A stretch of DNA of 64,000 bases. It comes from Bacteroidales bacterium (lineage in GTDB: Bacteria; Bacteroidota; Bacteroidia; Bacteroidales; UBA932). The translations under genes and the position numbers were made by a program. Below are positions 1-9,608 of the stretch, piece by piece. The stretch spans positions 1-64,000 of the forward strand of contig JAFYXO010000001.1 in the NCBI GenBank assembly GCA_017546125.1, written 5' to 3'. The notes beneath the pieces are model-generated. The model ran no database searches. It saw only the letters and a program-made list of their open reading frames with translations, and was not told the origin of the DNA. The stretch's first letter is position 1. Each line of letters opens with the position of its first letter.

Positions 1-50
1 ATCTTTTTGTGTGTCTTGTGGGTCATTTCTTATCGGTTTTATTTGGTTAG

Positions 51-2996
51 TTATTGTTTATTCTCAGGTGAGTAGTAACTGCTACCCTGTTTGTTCCCTT
101 CCGAGTTGATGATATGTAGTAGTTTGCCTGAACTGTTGTACAGGTAGCTTTGTGTCGTGCCATCTGGGTATCTTACCTTTGTGATTCCTATCATAGGTGT
201 ATAGGTATAGGTGGTAAGCAGAACACTCCCTCGGGTGTTTATGTTTTGAGCTATGGCGTCAGATATTCCGGCTGTAAGTGGTGCTGTCATACTTACATAG
301 CTTGAGAGCGCAGTATTGTCTATATTCTCACCCTTGCCTACAAGATACTGTCCGCCATAACCCCAAATGTAGCTCGTAGGAATATTATTGGAGTCGTAGC
401 TCTCCAGAAGATTTCCATTGGAACTGTATTTGGTATACCTTTGTTCTATATCCCATGATCCTGTGACAGGATTATAGTTATACAGAACAGATGGTTTGAC
501 CTGATTATTGTAGGTCCCATAACTGTATTTCTTCCCTCCGATCTGCTTCTCCGTTCCTCCATCTATGACATATCTTGTCTGAGTCACAGGATATCCATGT
601 AGATTTCGAGTATTCATCGTGGCAAAGATTCCACCTTCTGACAGATGATCGTACGGGTAAGTATATCGTGTTATCTCTGTAATACCGCCACTGGATTGGG
701 TGGTTATTCCTGACAATTGTCCTTTGGTGTTGTAACTATATGACTCTGTCCTGATAATCACGGTCCCGTTGTTCATCTCTTTCTCTGTCTTGGATATAAG
801 CCTATAATTGTCTGTATAGACAGGAATATGACCGAACTTCCTTATAAGATAAGCAGGGTATGTGACTACTGACAGTGAACGGGTCGTGTCATAACCGTAG
901 ATGATCTCTTTGGATGGGGTGTTGGATCCTGCTGCATAAATCTCATGCTTAAGGAGTTTCCCCCTCTCAGCTCTTTTGGAAACCATAGGGGCAACAATAT
1001 TCTTGATATAACCTGCATTGCTGGAGGTGATGCCCCATTCATTGCCTGTGTTTGCAACCTTTTCATTAATGACATCTCCAGTCTCCACTTCATCCCTATA
1101 AATAGGAGATTGTGCGCTGTTTGAGAAGTGAAACACCTCTCTACTATTGTCTGAGTTCGTCTGGGTAACTGTGGCGTACTCTATATGAGATCCGTTATGG
1201 GAGATAAGGTTATTGGACCAATAGTTGATGTTGATCTCCTGATAGGGTCCTCCTTGGGCGGAATAGTTGAGCCAGTATTTGGGGAAGTAGAGGAGGATTC
1301 CGCTGCTGCCACCGTCAGGGAGCGTATAACTGTAACTCTTTTTGTTTATCTGAGTTCCGTTTTCCAGATGATTAGAGATAGATTTTATCCTTAGACCTCC
1401 GCAGGTAGCCGACTCATTTGTCAGAGTAGGGAGAAAGGCTGAAGTAGAAGTTCTAGTGAGCCTTTTGCCATAACTGTGGGATTCATATTCTATCTCTGAA
1501 TATCCTCCTGTGGGATAGGTTATCCTCTGAAGCATGCCATATATCGCATAGTTAGCATTGGGGTTCCTATCTATGGAGGTTATATTCTCATCTAGTGATG
1601 AGATGTTGTTCGTGCTAACTATCTTGAGAAAATTTCCTATTGTCCTGCCATTGTAATAGCCCCAATGATCTATAGAGAATGTCCCTACAGGTGGGAAGAG
1701 ACCATGGGACATATTGTAATAGGAGAACGAATAGGTCCCCTCTCCTGTGAGTGTGACAGTGGAAAGATAGTTAGTACGGGCCCCTTGCGTGGTGACGTAA
1801 CTGAAATCGGCACGCCGGACAACTCTGTTGATCTCTTCATATGGATTGAGAATCTTTATTCCGGAGAGGCGTATACATTCATCAAACTCCCTGTAGGTGT
1901 TTTGTGAGGTACTCTTACTTGGTGCATACTGGTCTTTTGTGCCGATGGAGAGAATATTGTATGATATCTCTACAATCCTTTTGTCATCAACATATATACC
2001 GGTAAGAAGCTGTGTGGTGATATCTGTCTGCATGACTCCGAATTCGGAGTAGTGGTAACCATCCAATGCTGTCCCGTCTGCGCCAAAGTCTATGACTCCT
2101 CCCGTACTGGTTATAGAAGATGGACGGTAGGTACTATTCGTATAATAGTCTCCATAGTAAAATGAAAGGACCCTTCCATTTGGAGCTGTGATACTTGTAA
2201 GATTGTAGGCCACATCCCTCTTTTGTCCATTTGTACCATTGACTTCGTCGGTATCATTGGAGCTGAACAGATAGACATATCCTTGCTTGTCGGTAATCTT
2301 AATGTTCCTGCCATTAGTCACACCCGTAATCTCTATCTTATGGAGCTTGTTGTCTCCACTTGTATTGTATACATATATATTATTATTGGGCCCCAAATGA
2401 AAAGTGCCGGAGTAACCCATAAAGTTAAAGTGGAAGAAGTCCGGCTCCGCATCATACTTGGGTGTATTATGATATATACTCATACCTGGAGCAGGTACAT
2501 ATATAATTTCCGGAGAAGGGGCTCCTAGTTCTACTGTCGGGCTGACATAGTTGGAATAACGCCAATATGACCCTGCGGTACCGGGATTGGAGAGTTGGTG
2601 GTACTCATAATAGTTGCTGGCATTGTCGCTTGACTCTAAGTCACTCATTCCTCTTATATCCACTGTGATGCTTCCTCCCACATCAAGAACCCAGTCTGGG
2701 CCGAGAATTCCAGGACGCATATTTGCCATTAGACCATTAGTCGCATAATTGATACCGATTGGCAAGATGAAATCGTTATCCTGGTAGGTGTAGATCGGGA
2801 TAGATAAATTGATGGTTCCGGTATGTAGATTGGCTTCTACTTCGCCGTAATTGATGAAATTCCATTTGTCTGCTGATGGAATCTTACTCTCTTCTCCTAC
2901 TTTGAATCCCCATTGGGAATAAAGTGGATGTATGGGCAGTAACTGAAAGACGACTATAATGATAGCCGTGAGTAGTGGTTTAATGGGGTATCTCAT
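51..2996 (-). CDS. RHS/YD-repeat surface protein, no C-terminal toxin
   Basis: 981 residues with a clear N-terminal signal peptide (hydrophobic residues about 8-26, ending near LYSQ). The body is rich in Tyr, Asn, Gly and Ser. It carries loosely periodic YD/RHS-type motifs, for example YSYNTKGQLSGITTQ, YGYDTTRSL and the last unit YLYNSSGKLLHI. RHS proteins are beta-rich shells exported to the surface; in many Bacteroidota they are large secreted proteins of unknown role. Here the chain stops about 20 residues after the last YD unit, so there is no RHS core-associated domain and no variable toxin tip. It could be a complete toxin-less form, or the N-terminal part of a split RHS system whose core lies left of the window. 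No immunity-like gene is visible. Family call is fairly sure; function is not. Confidence 0.75.
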   Translation of the reverse strand: MRYPIKPLLTAIIIVVFQLLPIHPLYSQWGFKVGEESKIPSADKWNFINYGEVEANLHTGTINLSIPIYTYQDNDFILPIGINYATNGLMANMRPGILGPDWVLDVGGSITVDIRGMSDLESSDNASNYYEYHQLSNPGTAGSYWRYSNYVSPTVELGAPSPEIIYVPAPGMSIYHNTPKYDAEPDFFHFNFMGYSGTFHLGPNNNIYVYNTSGDNKLHKIEITGVTNGRNIKITDKQGYVYLFSSNDTDEVNGTNGQKRDVAYNLTSITAPNGRVLSFYYGDYYTNSTYRPSSITSTGGVIDFGADGTALDGYHYSEFGVMQTDITTQLLTGIYVDDKRIVEISYNILSIGTKDQYAPSKSTSQNTYREFDECIRLSGIKILNPYEEINRVVRRADFSYVTTQGARTNYLSTVTLTGEGTYSFSYYNMSHGLFPPVGTFSIDHWGYYNGRTIGNFLKIVSTNNISSLDENITSIDRNPNANYAIYGMLQRITYPTGGYSEIEYESHSYGKRLTRTSTSAFLPTLTNESATCGGLRIKSISNHLENGTQINKKSYSYTLPDGGSSGILLYFPKYWLNYSAQGGPYQEININYWSNNLISHNGSHIEYATVTQTNSDNSREVFHFSNSAQSPIYRDEVETGDVINEKVANTGNEWGITSSNAGYIKNIVAPMVSKRAERGKLLKHEIYAAGSNTPSKEIIYGYDTTRSLSVVTYPAYLIRKFGHIPVYTDNYRLISKTEKEMNNGTVIIRTESYSYNTKGQLSGITTQSSGGITEITRYTYPYDHLSEGGIFATMNTRNLHGYPVTQTRYVIDGGTEKQIGGKKYSYGTYNNQVKPSVLYNYNPVTGSWDIEQRYTKYSSNGNLLESYDSNNIPTSYIWGYGGQYLVGKGENIDNTALSSYVSMTAPLTAGISDAIAQNINTRGSVLLTTYTYTPMIGITKVRYPDGTTQSYLYNSSGKLLHIINSEGNKQGSSYYSPENKQ

Positions 2997-3079
2997 ACGC
3001 TAAATTTTTAATAGTTAGTAAATCAGTGATGTGGTACCGCTATAAATGAACTTTCGGGTTTACCTTGTGGGACAAGATA

Positions 3080-3087
3080 CAAAATTA
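3080..3087 (-). promoter_or_regulatory. Possible -7 box for the RHS gene
   Basis: On the minus strand this reads TAATTTTG, matching the Bacteroidetes -7 consensus TAnnTTTG, and would give a leader of about 75 nt. No TTTG -33 box lies at the usual 17-23 nt distance, so the call is weak. Confidence 0.3.
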
Positions 3088-3215
3088 TTCTGATTTTTCA
3101 AAAAGAAGGCCTGCTGCAATTCGGAGTCCAGCACAAATGGCCTTAGGAATTATCTCGTTTATCGTAGTGTAGTGTGTGATTGGGGCATCCTATGTGCGTT
3201 AGCGCCCTCAATTTG

Positions 3216-3330
3216 CCTAGTAGGGAATGAAACAATAGTGTTCATTCCCTACTAGGGCTGTTTTCTGGGTGATTAGTGGTGTTTTGAGGTGTAGTAGGGA
3301 ATAGAAGTATGCTTTTCATTCCCTGGTAGG
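3216..3330. repeat. Twin related hairpins (REP-like) in the RHS-ppiD gap
   Basis: The first hairpin is a perfect 16-bp inverted repeat (arms 3216-3231 and 3241-3256, 9-nt loop); its arm contains GTAGGGAATGAA. The second (about 3292-3329) is an imperfect relative with left arm TAGTAGGGAATAGAA and right arm TTCATTCCCTGGTA. Both have GTAG at the 5' side of the stem. They lie between convergently unrelated genes, outside any coding frame, and neither has a T-run typical of a terminator. Paired similar hairpins are typical of REP/BIME elements. The rest of the 2997-3432 gap holds a weak -7 box and the ppiD terminator. Confidence 0.5.
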
Positions 3331-3369
3331 ATTTCAGCGATGTGGAATCTCTTGTACTGCTATATACAA

Positions 3370-3410
3370 ACATACTCCGGAAAAGTTCTTGAAACTTCCC
3401 CGGAGTATGT
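3370..3410 (-). terminator. Terminator hairpin downstream of ppiD
   Basis: An 11-bp perfect inverted repeat, ACATACTCCGG (3370-3380) with CCGGAGTATGT (3400-3410), and further complementarity inside the loop. It lies 22 nt past the ppiD stop on the minus strand. Confidence 0.65.
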
Positions 3411-3432
3411 TATGATAAGTTAATTTCTTATA

Positions 3433-5523
3433 CTAGAAGAAACGTGCTCTGTTGTCTTTTACATCACCCATTTGGTTGAATACGTATGGCAACATATTCA
3501 ATTGGTAAGTAGAAACTTGGCTTTCTCTCATCTTAGCATCATCCTCAGTGTAGAAAGCACCTGTCTCACGACCATTTACTTTCAACACATAGACACCGAT
3601 GTTACCTTTTACAGGGCCAACGATTTCACCCTCTTTTGCACCAGCAATAGCACCTACAAGAACTGGATCCAAAGATTGTGAGCTGATAGAACCGAATGCC
3701 ACATCACTCTTGTTTGAAACTGTAGTGTTCAAAACCTCAGAGATTTGCTCCATTGAGGTCTGGCCTTCAATCTTAGCTTTAACTTCCTCTACCAATTTCT
3801 CTGCTCTCTTGTCGAATGCTACTGCGCTCTCCAATTGTGCATAGATAGAACTTACTGGAGCATAACCCTCTTCACGAACGTTGGTTACAGCTACTACGAA
3901 GAAGTATTTGTTGTCAACAGTGATGATAGGTGAAACATCACCCACTTTAGCGTCATAGATCCATCTTGATACCTCGATGGTGTTTTCATACATAGAAAGC
4001 TTCTTAGCACCCTCAACTACATTGAAAGCAGGAACTACAGGTAGTTTCTCTTCGTCTACAATCTGATTGAATTTCTCAATTTTGCCCTCGCTGCGAGATG
4101 CAAGATTGTTAGCTTTTGAGTAGTACTCCTGGAAGGTTGCAGGGCTTGAGATGATCTCTTTGGTTAGAAGAGCCAACTGAACTTTCTTCACAGGTTTGGT
4201 TTTCTGGGTAACTCTTACTACGTGTACACCATAGTTGGTAGTCATCTTCTCACATTTGCCGGTGTTCATAGTCAACACGCTCTGCATACCAGGGATCATC
4301 ATAGTTTGGGTCATCCAACCGATATCACCAGGGTTAGCTACGTTAGGATTTTGATCCAATGAGAACTTGGCAGCCAATTCTGAGAAGTTTGCACCTTTGT
4401 TGATTACTCTAACCAAGCTGTCAGCACGTGCTTCATCATTAGCTGAAAGAAGGATGTGTTGTACAAACACAGAGTCAGACATCATTTTGGTATCGCTGAT
4501 TCTTGCTGCAACAAAAACATCACCATTTTGGTAAGGAGCCAATGAGGTAGGTTTTTTGGTTTCAAAAGCAAACTCAGCCAATTTTGAATCAGATGCAGCC
4601 AACTCCTCTTGTGAGAAATAGTACTCCTGAAGAGGTGTATCAGAGTTGTTTAGAAGGTATGATTTAAGGTTATCAGTAGTTTGGAAATCAACATAAGCCT
4701 CATCAATAAGAGTTTTAGCGTCGTTGATATCTTTCTCTGAAGGAACCACCTCATAAACTACGAATTCCACATCACGAGAAGCATTTTGTTTGTATTGCTC
4801 TTTGTGTGATTTGTAGTATGCGTTCACCTCGCTTGAAGATACGGTGATAGTGGTATCTGGCTCAAAACCGAAAGGAACCACTACGAAATCAACATTAGAA
4901 GTAACATTGTTATCCTCAATACCTCTTCTCAACTCTACAGGGTTAAGAATGTTACTCTGAGATAGAAGAGAGTTGTATTTGGTGAAATATTGTTGCTCCT
5001 CAATGCTCTTCTTCAAGAATGCCCAATAGGTAGAAAGGTTTCCTGATGCATCGTTAGGGATAGCATTCAAGAACTCTTTAAGCTGGGTTCTGCTGAAATT
5101 ACCTGAAGCATCCATAAAGATACCCTCTTGAGCGATAACAGGTGAAATCTCTTTTCCTTGAACAAGATCAAACATCTCATCATCACCTACTACCACACCG
5201 GCAGCTTTGATTGCAGGGAGAACCATAATCTCATTCTGCAACTCTTGCCATGCTGTGTTGTAGATGTTTTCCATCATCTCTTCTGAAACTGCTTGTGAGC
5301 CAGAAGTCATGGTGTAGATGTTTTTGTAATACTCTACTTTTTCGTTGAAATCTTCATACTTGATAGATTGACCATTGATCTCACCTACATCGTATTTTGA
5401 TGAAAGTGAACGTAGAGTCATATCCAATGTGCTTGGATCGATGATAAATGATAGTAGTGCCACTGCGATAAGTACTGTGATAAGTACTCCAAGTTTGACA
5501 CGTATCTTCTCTAAAAGTGCCAT
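3433..5523 (-). CDS. ppiD: PpiD-like membrane-anchored peptidyl-prolyl isomerase/chaperone
   Basis: 696 residues. A short cytoplasmic N-terminus (MALLEKIRVK) leads into one membrane helix (about 11-28), followed by a SurA_N-type chaperone region (about 45-200). A rotamase/PPIC domain follows (about 354-440), starting at VQHILLS, with NPGDIGWM and ending GVHVVRVTQ. A long C-terminal region resembles a second, degenerate PPIC fold. The family helps outer-membrane and secreted proteins fold as they leave SecYEG. It is the last gene of the minus-strand run mfd-coaX-OMP-TPR-lptC-ppiD, 65 nt after lptC, which fits an envelope-biogenesis group. The start is supported by the compact N-in anchor. Length is close to that of E. 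coli PpiD with an added C-terminal part. Confidence 0.9.
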   Translation of the reverse strand: MALLEKIRVKLGVLITVLIAVALLSFIIDPSTLDMTLRSLSSKYDVGEINGQSIKYEDFNEKVEYYKNIYTMTSGSQAVSEEMMENIYNTAWQELQNEIMVLPAIKAAGVVVGDDEMFDLVQGKEISPVIAQEGIFMDASGNFSRTQLKEFLNAIPNDASGNLSTYWAFLKKSIEEQQYFTKYNSLLSQSNILNPVELRRGIEDNNVTSNVDFVVVPFGFEPDTTITVSSSEVNAYYKSHKEQYKQNASRDVEFVVYEVVPSEKDINDAKTLIDEAYVDFQTTDNLKSYLLNNSDTPLQEYYFSQEELAASDSKLAEFAFETKKPTSLAPYQNGDVFVAARISDTKMMSDSVFVQHILLSANDEARADSLVRVINKGANFSELAAKFSLDQNPNVANPGDIGWMTQTMMIPGMQSVLTMNTGKCEKMTTNYGVHVVRVTQKTKPVKKVQLALLTKEIISSPATFQEYYSKANNLASRSEGKIEKFNQIVDEEKLPVVPAFNVVEGAKKLSMYENTIEVSRWIYDAKVGDVSPIITVDNKYFFVVAVTNVREEGYAPVSSIYAQLESAVAFDKRAEKLVEEVKAKIEGQTSMEQISEVLNTTVSNKSDVAFGSISSQSLDPVLVGAIAGAKEGEIVGPVKGNIGVYVLKVNGRETGAFYTEDDAKMRESQVSTYQLNMLPYVFNQMGDVKDNRARFF

Positions 5524-5588
5524 TTTAAGTTATTTATGTTAAATTTTATACAATTACTCAAATAAGACGCGAAGATAATAATTTATTT

Positions 5589-6227
5589 TTATCTTCGTAC
5601 CAAAGGACCTATAAAGTTTACAGAATCCACATAAGAAACCTTCGTGCTGTCACTGTTTATGACGGCATAGCCGTCAAAAGGGTTCAACAGATGGGCATTT
5701 CTTGCCATCTCATCCGACTCCATACCGACACCCTGCATAAACCCCTGGGGAGAGAACAATTTCACATAACAATGGGTGTAGATCTTCTTCTCCTTCTGAT
5801 CCCAGAATATGGTATCGGTCTCCATCTGCTCCCCTTTTATGAAGTTCTTTATCACCACATTGCCGTATGCGGACCAGAGCTCTTCACCATTTTTGATGGT
5901 ATGTTTGGCCTCATCCGATACTATAGAGGTCTCCAATAACCCCTCTTCATTATAGCCATATACATTTAACCCTTTTGGGAAGAGTTCGTAGGTATTTTTC
6001 GGATCACTGTCATACCTCTCCAGAAGAGGAGCCTGCATTCTGAACTCCGTCAAAGAGTTTCTGGATTGGGTCATCACGATGTTCTCCACTATTTGTGTGG
6101 GGGTCGCTTTGATATCTATGTGATCTGTTTGAGCAATCTTGTTTTTACACGAAACAGCAATGGTAGCAACCATAAAAACAGTTGCTACCATCCTGAATAT
6201 TCTGTTATGCCGGTATAAACCGATCAT
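5589..6227 (-). CDS. lptC: LptC-like LPS-export lipoprotein
   Basis: Start is taken at the ATG at 6227; a TTG one codon upstream is also in frame. The protein (212 residues) has a hydrophobic N-terminus ending in a lipobox-like AVSC, then an LptC/OstA-like beta region: LEFRMQAPLLERYD-type text, KTYELFPKGLNVYGYNEEG, WSAYGNVVIKN and TDTIFWDQKEKKIYT. LptC is the periplasmic partner of the LptB2FG transporter that passes lipopolysaccharide to LptA. In Bacteroidota it is often a lipoprotein rather than a membrane-helix protein, as here. The start lies 4 nt after the TPR gene stop, so the two are translationally linked. LptA/B/F/G are not in the window. Confidence 0.85.
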   Translation of the reverse strand: MIGLYRHNRIFRMVATVFMVATIAVSCKNKIAQTDHIDIKATPTQIVENIVMTQSRNSLTEFRMQAPLLERYDSDPKNTYELFPKGLNVYGYNEEGLLETSIVSDEAKHTIKNGEELWSAYGNVVIKNFIKGEQMETDTIFWDQKEKKIYTHCYVKLFSPQGFMQGVGMESDEMARNAHLLNPFDGYAVINSDSTKVSYVDSVNFIGPLVRR

Positions 6228-6231
6228 CAAA

Positions 6232-7554
6232 TTAGTCTTGTGTTCTTACTTTAGTGCTCTCACGTAGACCGTTGCAAGAAACTATATATGTAGCACCATC
6301 AAGTAGGTCAAACATAAATGCTTCTGACTTCAATGGGAAGTATTTACGATATTGGTTGATTAGGTTGTTAGCCTCAGTTGCCAAATTCTCATCAGCATTT
6401 TTAGCTTTTGTCAAGAAGTCAACAGCTACCCAATATGGTGATCTTGATTCGATCTCATTCCCTTTACATTTTTGTGAACCCCAGATGGTACCAGCCAATA
6501 GGTATGCTCTACCGGCATTTGCAGGATTAAGCTCAGCAGCTTTCTTGGCAGCCTCAACAGCTTTTGCATCCTGACCTGCAGATTTGAAGCAATATGTACC
6601 AAGTTCCAAGCAGTAGTCTGCAGCCTGGTTAACCAAAGTGTCACCACAAGCAGCGATAGCCTCTTCCATGTAAGCTACAGCTTGAGCTGCCATATTTCTT
6701 TGTGAATAGAGTTTGTAAAGAAGATATGCAGAGTTGTGAGAAGGCTCAAGTTTGTGCATAGACTCCACTGCGTTAAGGAATAGATCCTCATCCAAGCAGT
6801 TTGAAGCTGAGAACATAGAGATGATGTTACCCAATAGATATTTGTCTGATGGGTTAGCCTCATAACGAGGAGTAAACATCTCAACAAGGTTTTCACAGCT
6901 TGCTACACCACTGATCATAAGAAGGTTCTCGATATCTTTTTTAGCGTCAGTTACAGCTTGTGAAGGTTTTGCTTTCTCTACAAGTTCAGCAGTTGCATAT
7001 GCTTTGTTGTATGCAGCCATAACCTCTTCACCACTCATAGAACCAGCTTTATATAGGTCATTTGCATAGCTCATATATCTAACTGGGATAACGATAGCTG
7101 TTTTCTCTTTAGCTGAATCCATTGCATCGCCAAGAACATCAAATACCTCTTTCTCTTTACCTTTTGAAGCAAAAGTCATCATATCCATAGCTTTGTTGAT
7201 TTTAGCAGTTACAACATAACGTGGATATGTCTGGATTCTCATCTCATGAAGCATCATCAAAGAGTCTACAAGGGTCTCTTTTCTGATAGGGTTGTTTCTG
7301 AATTTGTTGATTTTCTTTCTAAGGATCTTCATACCGTCAAGCAACATATTCTGGCTTGCTGTAGGAGGACAAAGTGAGATTGCTTTTTGCCATGCTGGAT
7401 CTGCTCCATCCAAGTTACCTTGTTTCATGTAATCTTGATAGAATGACAAGTACTTGATACATTCTGCGCTATCTGCACCATATTTGCTTTGTGCCGAAAG
7501 GGAAACGGACACCAAAGAAAGTGCGAATACAAATAGGATTGATAATTTTTTCAT
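6232..7554 (-). CDS. Secreted TPR protein of unknown function
   Basis: 440 residues with a signal peptide (cleavage near LSAQ). Helical repeats with tetratricopeptide spacing run through the mature part, clearest near QAVAYMEEAIAACGDT and KAVEAAKKAAELNPANAGRAYLLAG (about 290-360). TPR proteins are scaffolds for protein contacts; a periplasmic location is predicted from the signal. It sits between an outer-membrane barrel gene (42 nt upstream) and lptC (4 nt downstream). That conserved-looking setting suggests a role in outer-membrane or LPS assembly (inference). No enzyme motif was seen. Confidence 0.7.
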   Translation of the reverse strand: MKKLSILFVFALSLVSVSLSAQSKYGADSAECIKYLSFYQDYMKQGNLDGADPAWQKAISLCPPTASQNMLLDGMKILRKKINKFRNNPIRKETLVDSLMMLHEMRIQTYPRYVVTAKINKAMDMMTFASKGKEKEVFDVLGDAMDSAKEKTAIVIPVRYMSYANDLYKAGSMSGEEVMAAYNKAYATAELVEKAKPSQAVTDAKKDIENLLMISGVASCENLVEMFTPRYEANPSDKYLLGNIISMFSASNCLDEDLFLNAVESMHKLEPSHNSAYLLYKLYSQRNMAAQAVAYMEEAIAACGDTLVNQAADYCLELGTYCFKSAGQDAKAVEAAKKAAELNPANAGRAYLLAGTIWGSQKCKGNEIESRSPYWVAVDFLTKAKNADENLATEANNLINQYRKYFPLKSEAFMFDLLDGATYIVSCNGLRESTKVRTQD

Positions 7555-7596
7555 AAAAGCTTTTATTAGTTTAATTAATTAATATATATCTCTACG

Positions 7597-8892
7597 TTAG
7601 TCGTATCTGTATTTGATAAACCATATGTCGTGAAGGTTGATGTTCACAAGGAAGTTGATATATCTCTCCCTCACCAACTGGTTTTGTCTGGTACCCCTCT
7701 GACCCATATCGACAGCTACCGATACTGCATTGTGCCATTTGTATATAGGTAATGAGGTTCCCAATGTCAAACCAAAAGCGACAACCTGTGTCCCACCATA
7801 ACTGATATATGTCTTATCGAAGTACAAACCACCTCTGTACGCCATCCTCTTGGCATAATAACGTATATCATATCTGTTTGGTACTATCTCGAATCCAAGT
7901 CTGAATGACTCACCCACCTGAGGGTCAAATCTCGAGCTTGCTGCGGTGAAGTCGCTCTTTCTCCAGTCCTGTCTTACATAATCAAACCCTATCATCCACT
8001 TATCCTTATGTCTGTAAGAGATACCTGCTGCCAATTCCGGAGCTATTTTCAACTGGGCCTTATCTACAGATGTATATGATACTGTGTCTGAAGCACTCTC
8101 AGATTTGGTGTATGCATATTTTATATAATCACCTTTAAGCTCATTGCCAAGTCTGTAAGTGGCTCCAATTGTCAACGATGAATTGTTCTTGAACGGCTGG
8201 TGATACTGCAGACCGAACTTTCCTGAGAAACTACCCACATTATACTCCCAACCGGTGTAGATTGAGTTGTATGAAGGCATGGAGTTGAACAAAACATCAC
8301 TGTGTCTGTCGATAGAACCGAAATAATAGATCGCCTCAGCTCCTATTGAAAAATATTTGAAAAGAACTGTCGAAGCACCAATAAACAACTGGTTGATACT
8401 ACCTGTACCATACTTGCGGTATCTTACATCACCCAACTCCGATACCACTTTATCATCCTCCTCTGCACTTTCAAACTTGTAGCCTGTATTACTGAAAGGG
8501 GATACACCTATTATGAATGCAGACTTTCTGTAGATGGGTGCAGTGAATGCAAAATTGTTCATATTGAACACATTGTATGCAGATTTGGTCTGATAGTCTG
8601 ATATGTAGAAGTTCTTCTGTGTGATACCAAAATCCAACATAAAAGACAAGGTATCCCTCGCTGTAATGGCTGCCGGATTTGTGTAGTTTATATATCTGTT
8701 ATCTCTCACACCTATACCTATGCCTGCCATACCGTAGTTATATGCACTACCTTGCTTCACCACATCACCAATACCCATCATAGAATATGGTGAATACGAA
8801 CCAAGGGCATCTGTTGTCTGAGCACTAAGGGTCAATGTGCTGAAAAACAGCGCAATAATTAAAAATAAATGTACGGTTTTCTTAAACTGCAT
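7597..8892 (-). CDS. Outer-membrane beta-barrel protein (OmpP1/FadL-like)
   Basis: 431 residues with a signal peptide ending near LSAQ. The mature start reads SYSPYSMMGIGDV and then YTNPAAIT, the pattern seen at the N-terminus of OmpP1/FadL-like proteins in Bacteroidota. Alternating polar/aromatic strands continue to the end, and the chain closes with aromatic-rich IWFIKYRYD, consistent with a C-terminal barrel strand. A role in passage of hydrophobic molecules is the family precedent; the substrate here is unknown. Its ATG overlaps the 3' end of coaX by 11 nt, implying translational coupling inside the mfd-coaX run. Confidence 0.7.
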   Translation of the reverse strand: MQFKKTVHLFLIIALFFSTLTLSAQTTDALGSYSPYSMMGIGDVVKQGSAYNYGMAGIGIGVRDNRYINYTNPAAITARDTLSFMLDFGITQKNFYISDYQTKSAYNVFNMNNFAFTAPIYRKSAFIIGVSPFSNTGYKFESAEEDDKVVSELGDVRYRKYGTGSINQLFIGASTVLFKYFSIGAEAIYYFGSIDRHSDVLFNSMPSYNSIYTGWEYNVGSFSGKFGLQYHQPFKNNSSLTIGATYRLGNELKGDYIKYAYTKSESASDTVSYTSVDKAQLKIAPELAAGISYRHKDKWMIGFDYVRQDWRKSDFTAASSRFDPQVGESFRLGFEIVPNRYDIRYYAKRMAYRGGLYFDKTYISYGGTQVVAFGLTLGTSLPIYKWHNAVSVAVDMGQRGTRQNQLVRERYINFLVNINLHDIWFIKYRYD

Positions 8893-9604
8893 AAGTATTA
8901 GCTATTTGGGAAAGCCCTATAAGCACTAAATTACAAACTGCAAATATGGGACTTTTAAGTTTTTCGGCAAAAAAAATTGCATCTCCTCCTGTAAATATGA
9001 AATTATATCCAGGATAAGCATCAATATACCCTTGTATTTCAAAGATTGTGCCTAAAATTACACCGGATTCTATCGCACCCCTGGTGGATGACCCCACAGG
9101 GGATATATCATCTACCTTGCCAAGCAGAGGGAGTTTGCCCGTAAAGTGGTTTAGGGCCTTAAATCTGGTGTTCAGTCCCAATGATATATTGCCACCCAAA
9201 AATTCTCCCTCTTTAGTGAGGAAATCAAAAGTGATCGCTGTTCCAAAATCTACAATAACACAGTTTTTCTCAGGGAAAAGGGTATGTGCACCCACAGCGG
9301 CACAAATGCGGTCAGCCCCCAATGTCCCAGGGGTACCATATCTGTTTTTAATGGGCAATTCCATATCACCCTTCACTTTTACAAGTTTCCTGCATCTCCC
9401 TTCAAGGTAGTCGTAGAGACCCTGATCCAGCCCCCTCACATCAGAGACAGCTATCACATCTATCTGGGAAAATTTCTGCAGATAACCCTCAACAACACCC
9501 TCCATCTCACCCCTGTCGCATCTTCTCTCCTCCATAATGGAACCCCCTTGCGAGATGGCTGTCTTAATCGAGGTATTCCCCGCATCTATAAGTAGATTTA
9601 CCAT
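8882..9604 (-). CDS. coaX: Type III pantothenate kinase
   Basis: 240 residues, the normal size for CoaX. It has the ASKHA ATP-binding motif DAGNTS at the N-terminus (Asp7), then GTPGTLGADRICAAVGA, VIVDFGTAITFD and GGNISLGLNTRF, all typical of type III enzymes. It phosphorylates pantothenate in the first step of coenzyme A synthesis, in the cytoplasm, and needs a monovalent cation. It starts 4 nt after mfd stops and overlaps the following barrel gene by 11 nt, so it is probably in the same transcript. Confidence 0.93.
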   Translation of the reverse strand: MVNLLIDAGNTSIKTAISQGGSIMEERRCDRGEMEGVVEGYLQKFSQIDVIAVSDVRGLDQGLYDYLEGRCRKLVKVKGDMELPIKNRYGTPGTLGADRICAAVGAHTLFPEKNCVIVDFGTAITFDFLTKEGEFLGGNISLGLNTRFKALNHFTGKLPLLGKVDDISPVGSSTRGAIESGVILGTIFEIQGYIDAYPGYNFIFTGGDAIFFAEKLKSPIFAVCNLVLIGLSQIANTYAV

Positions 9605-9608
9605 ATTA

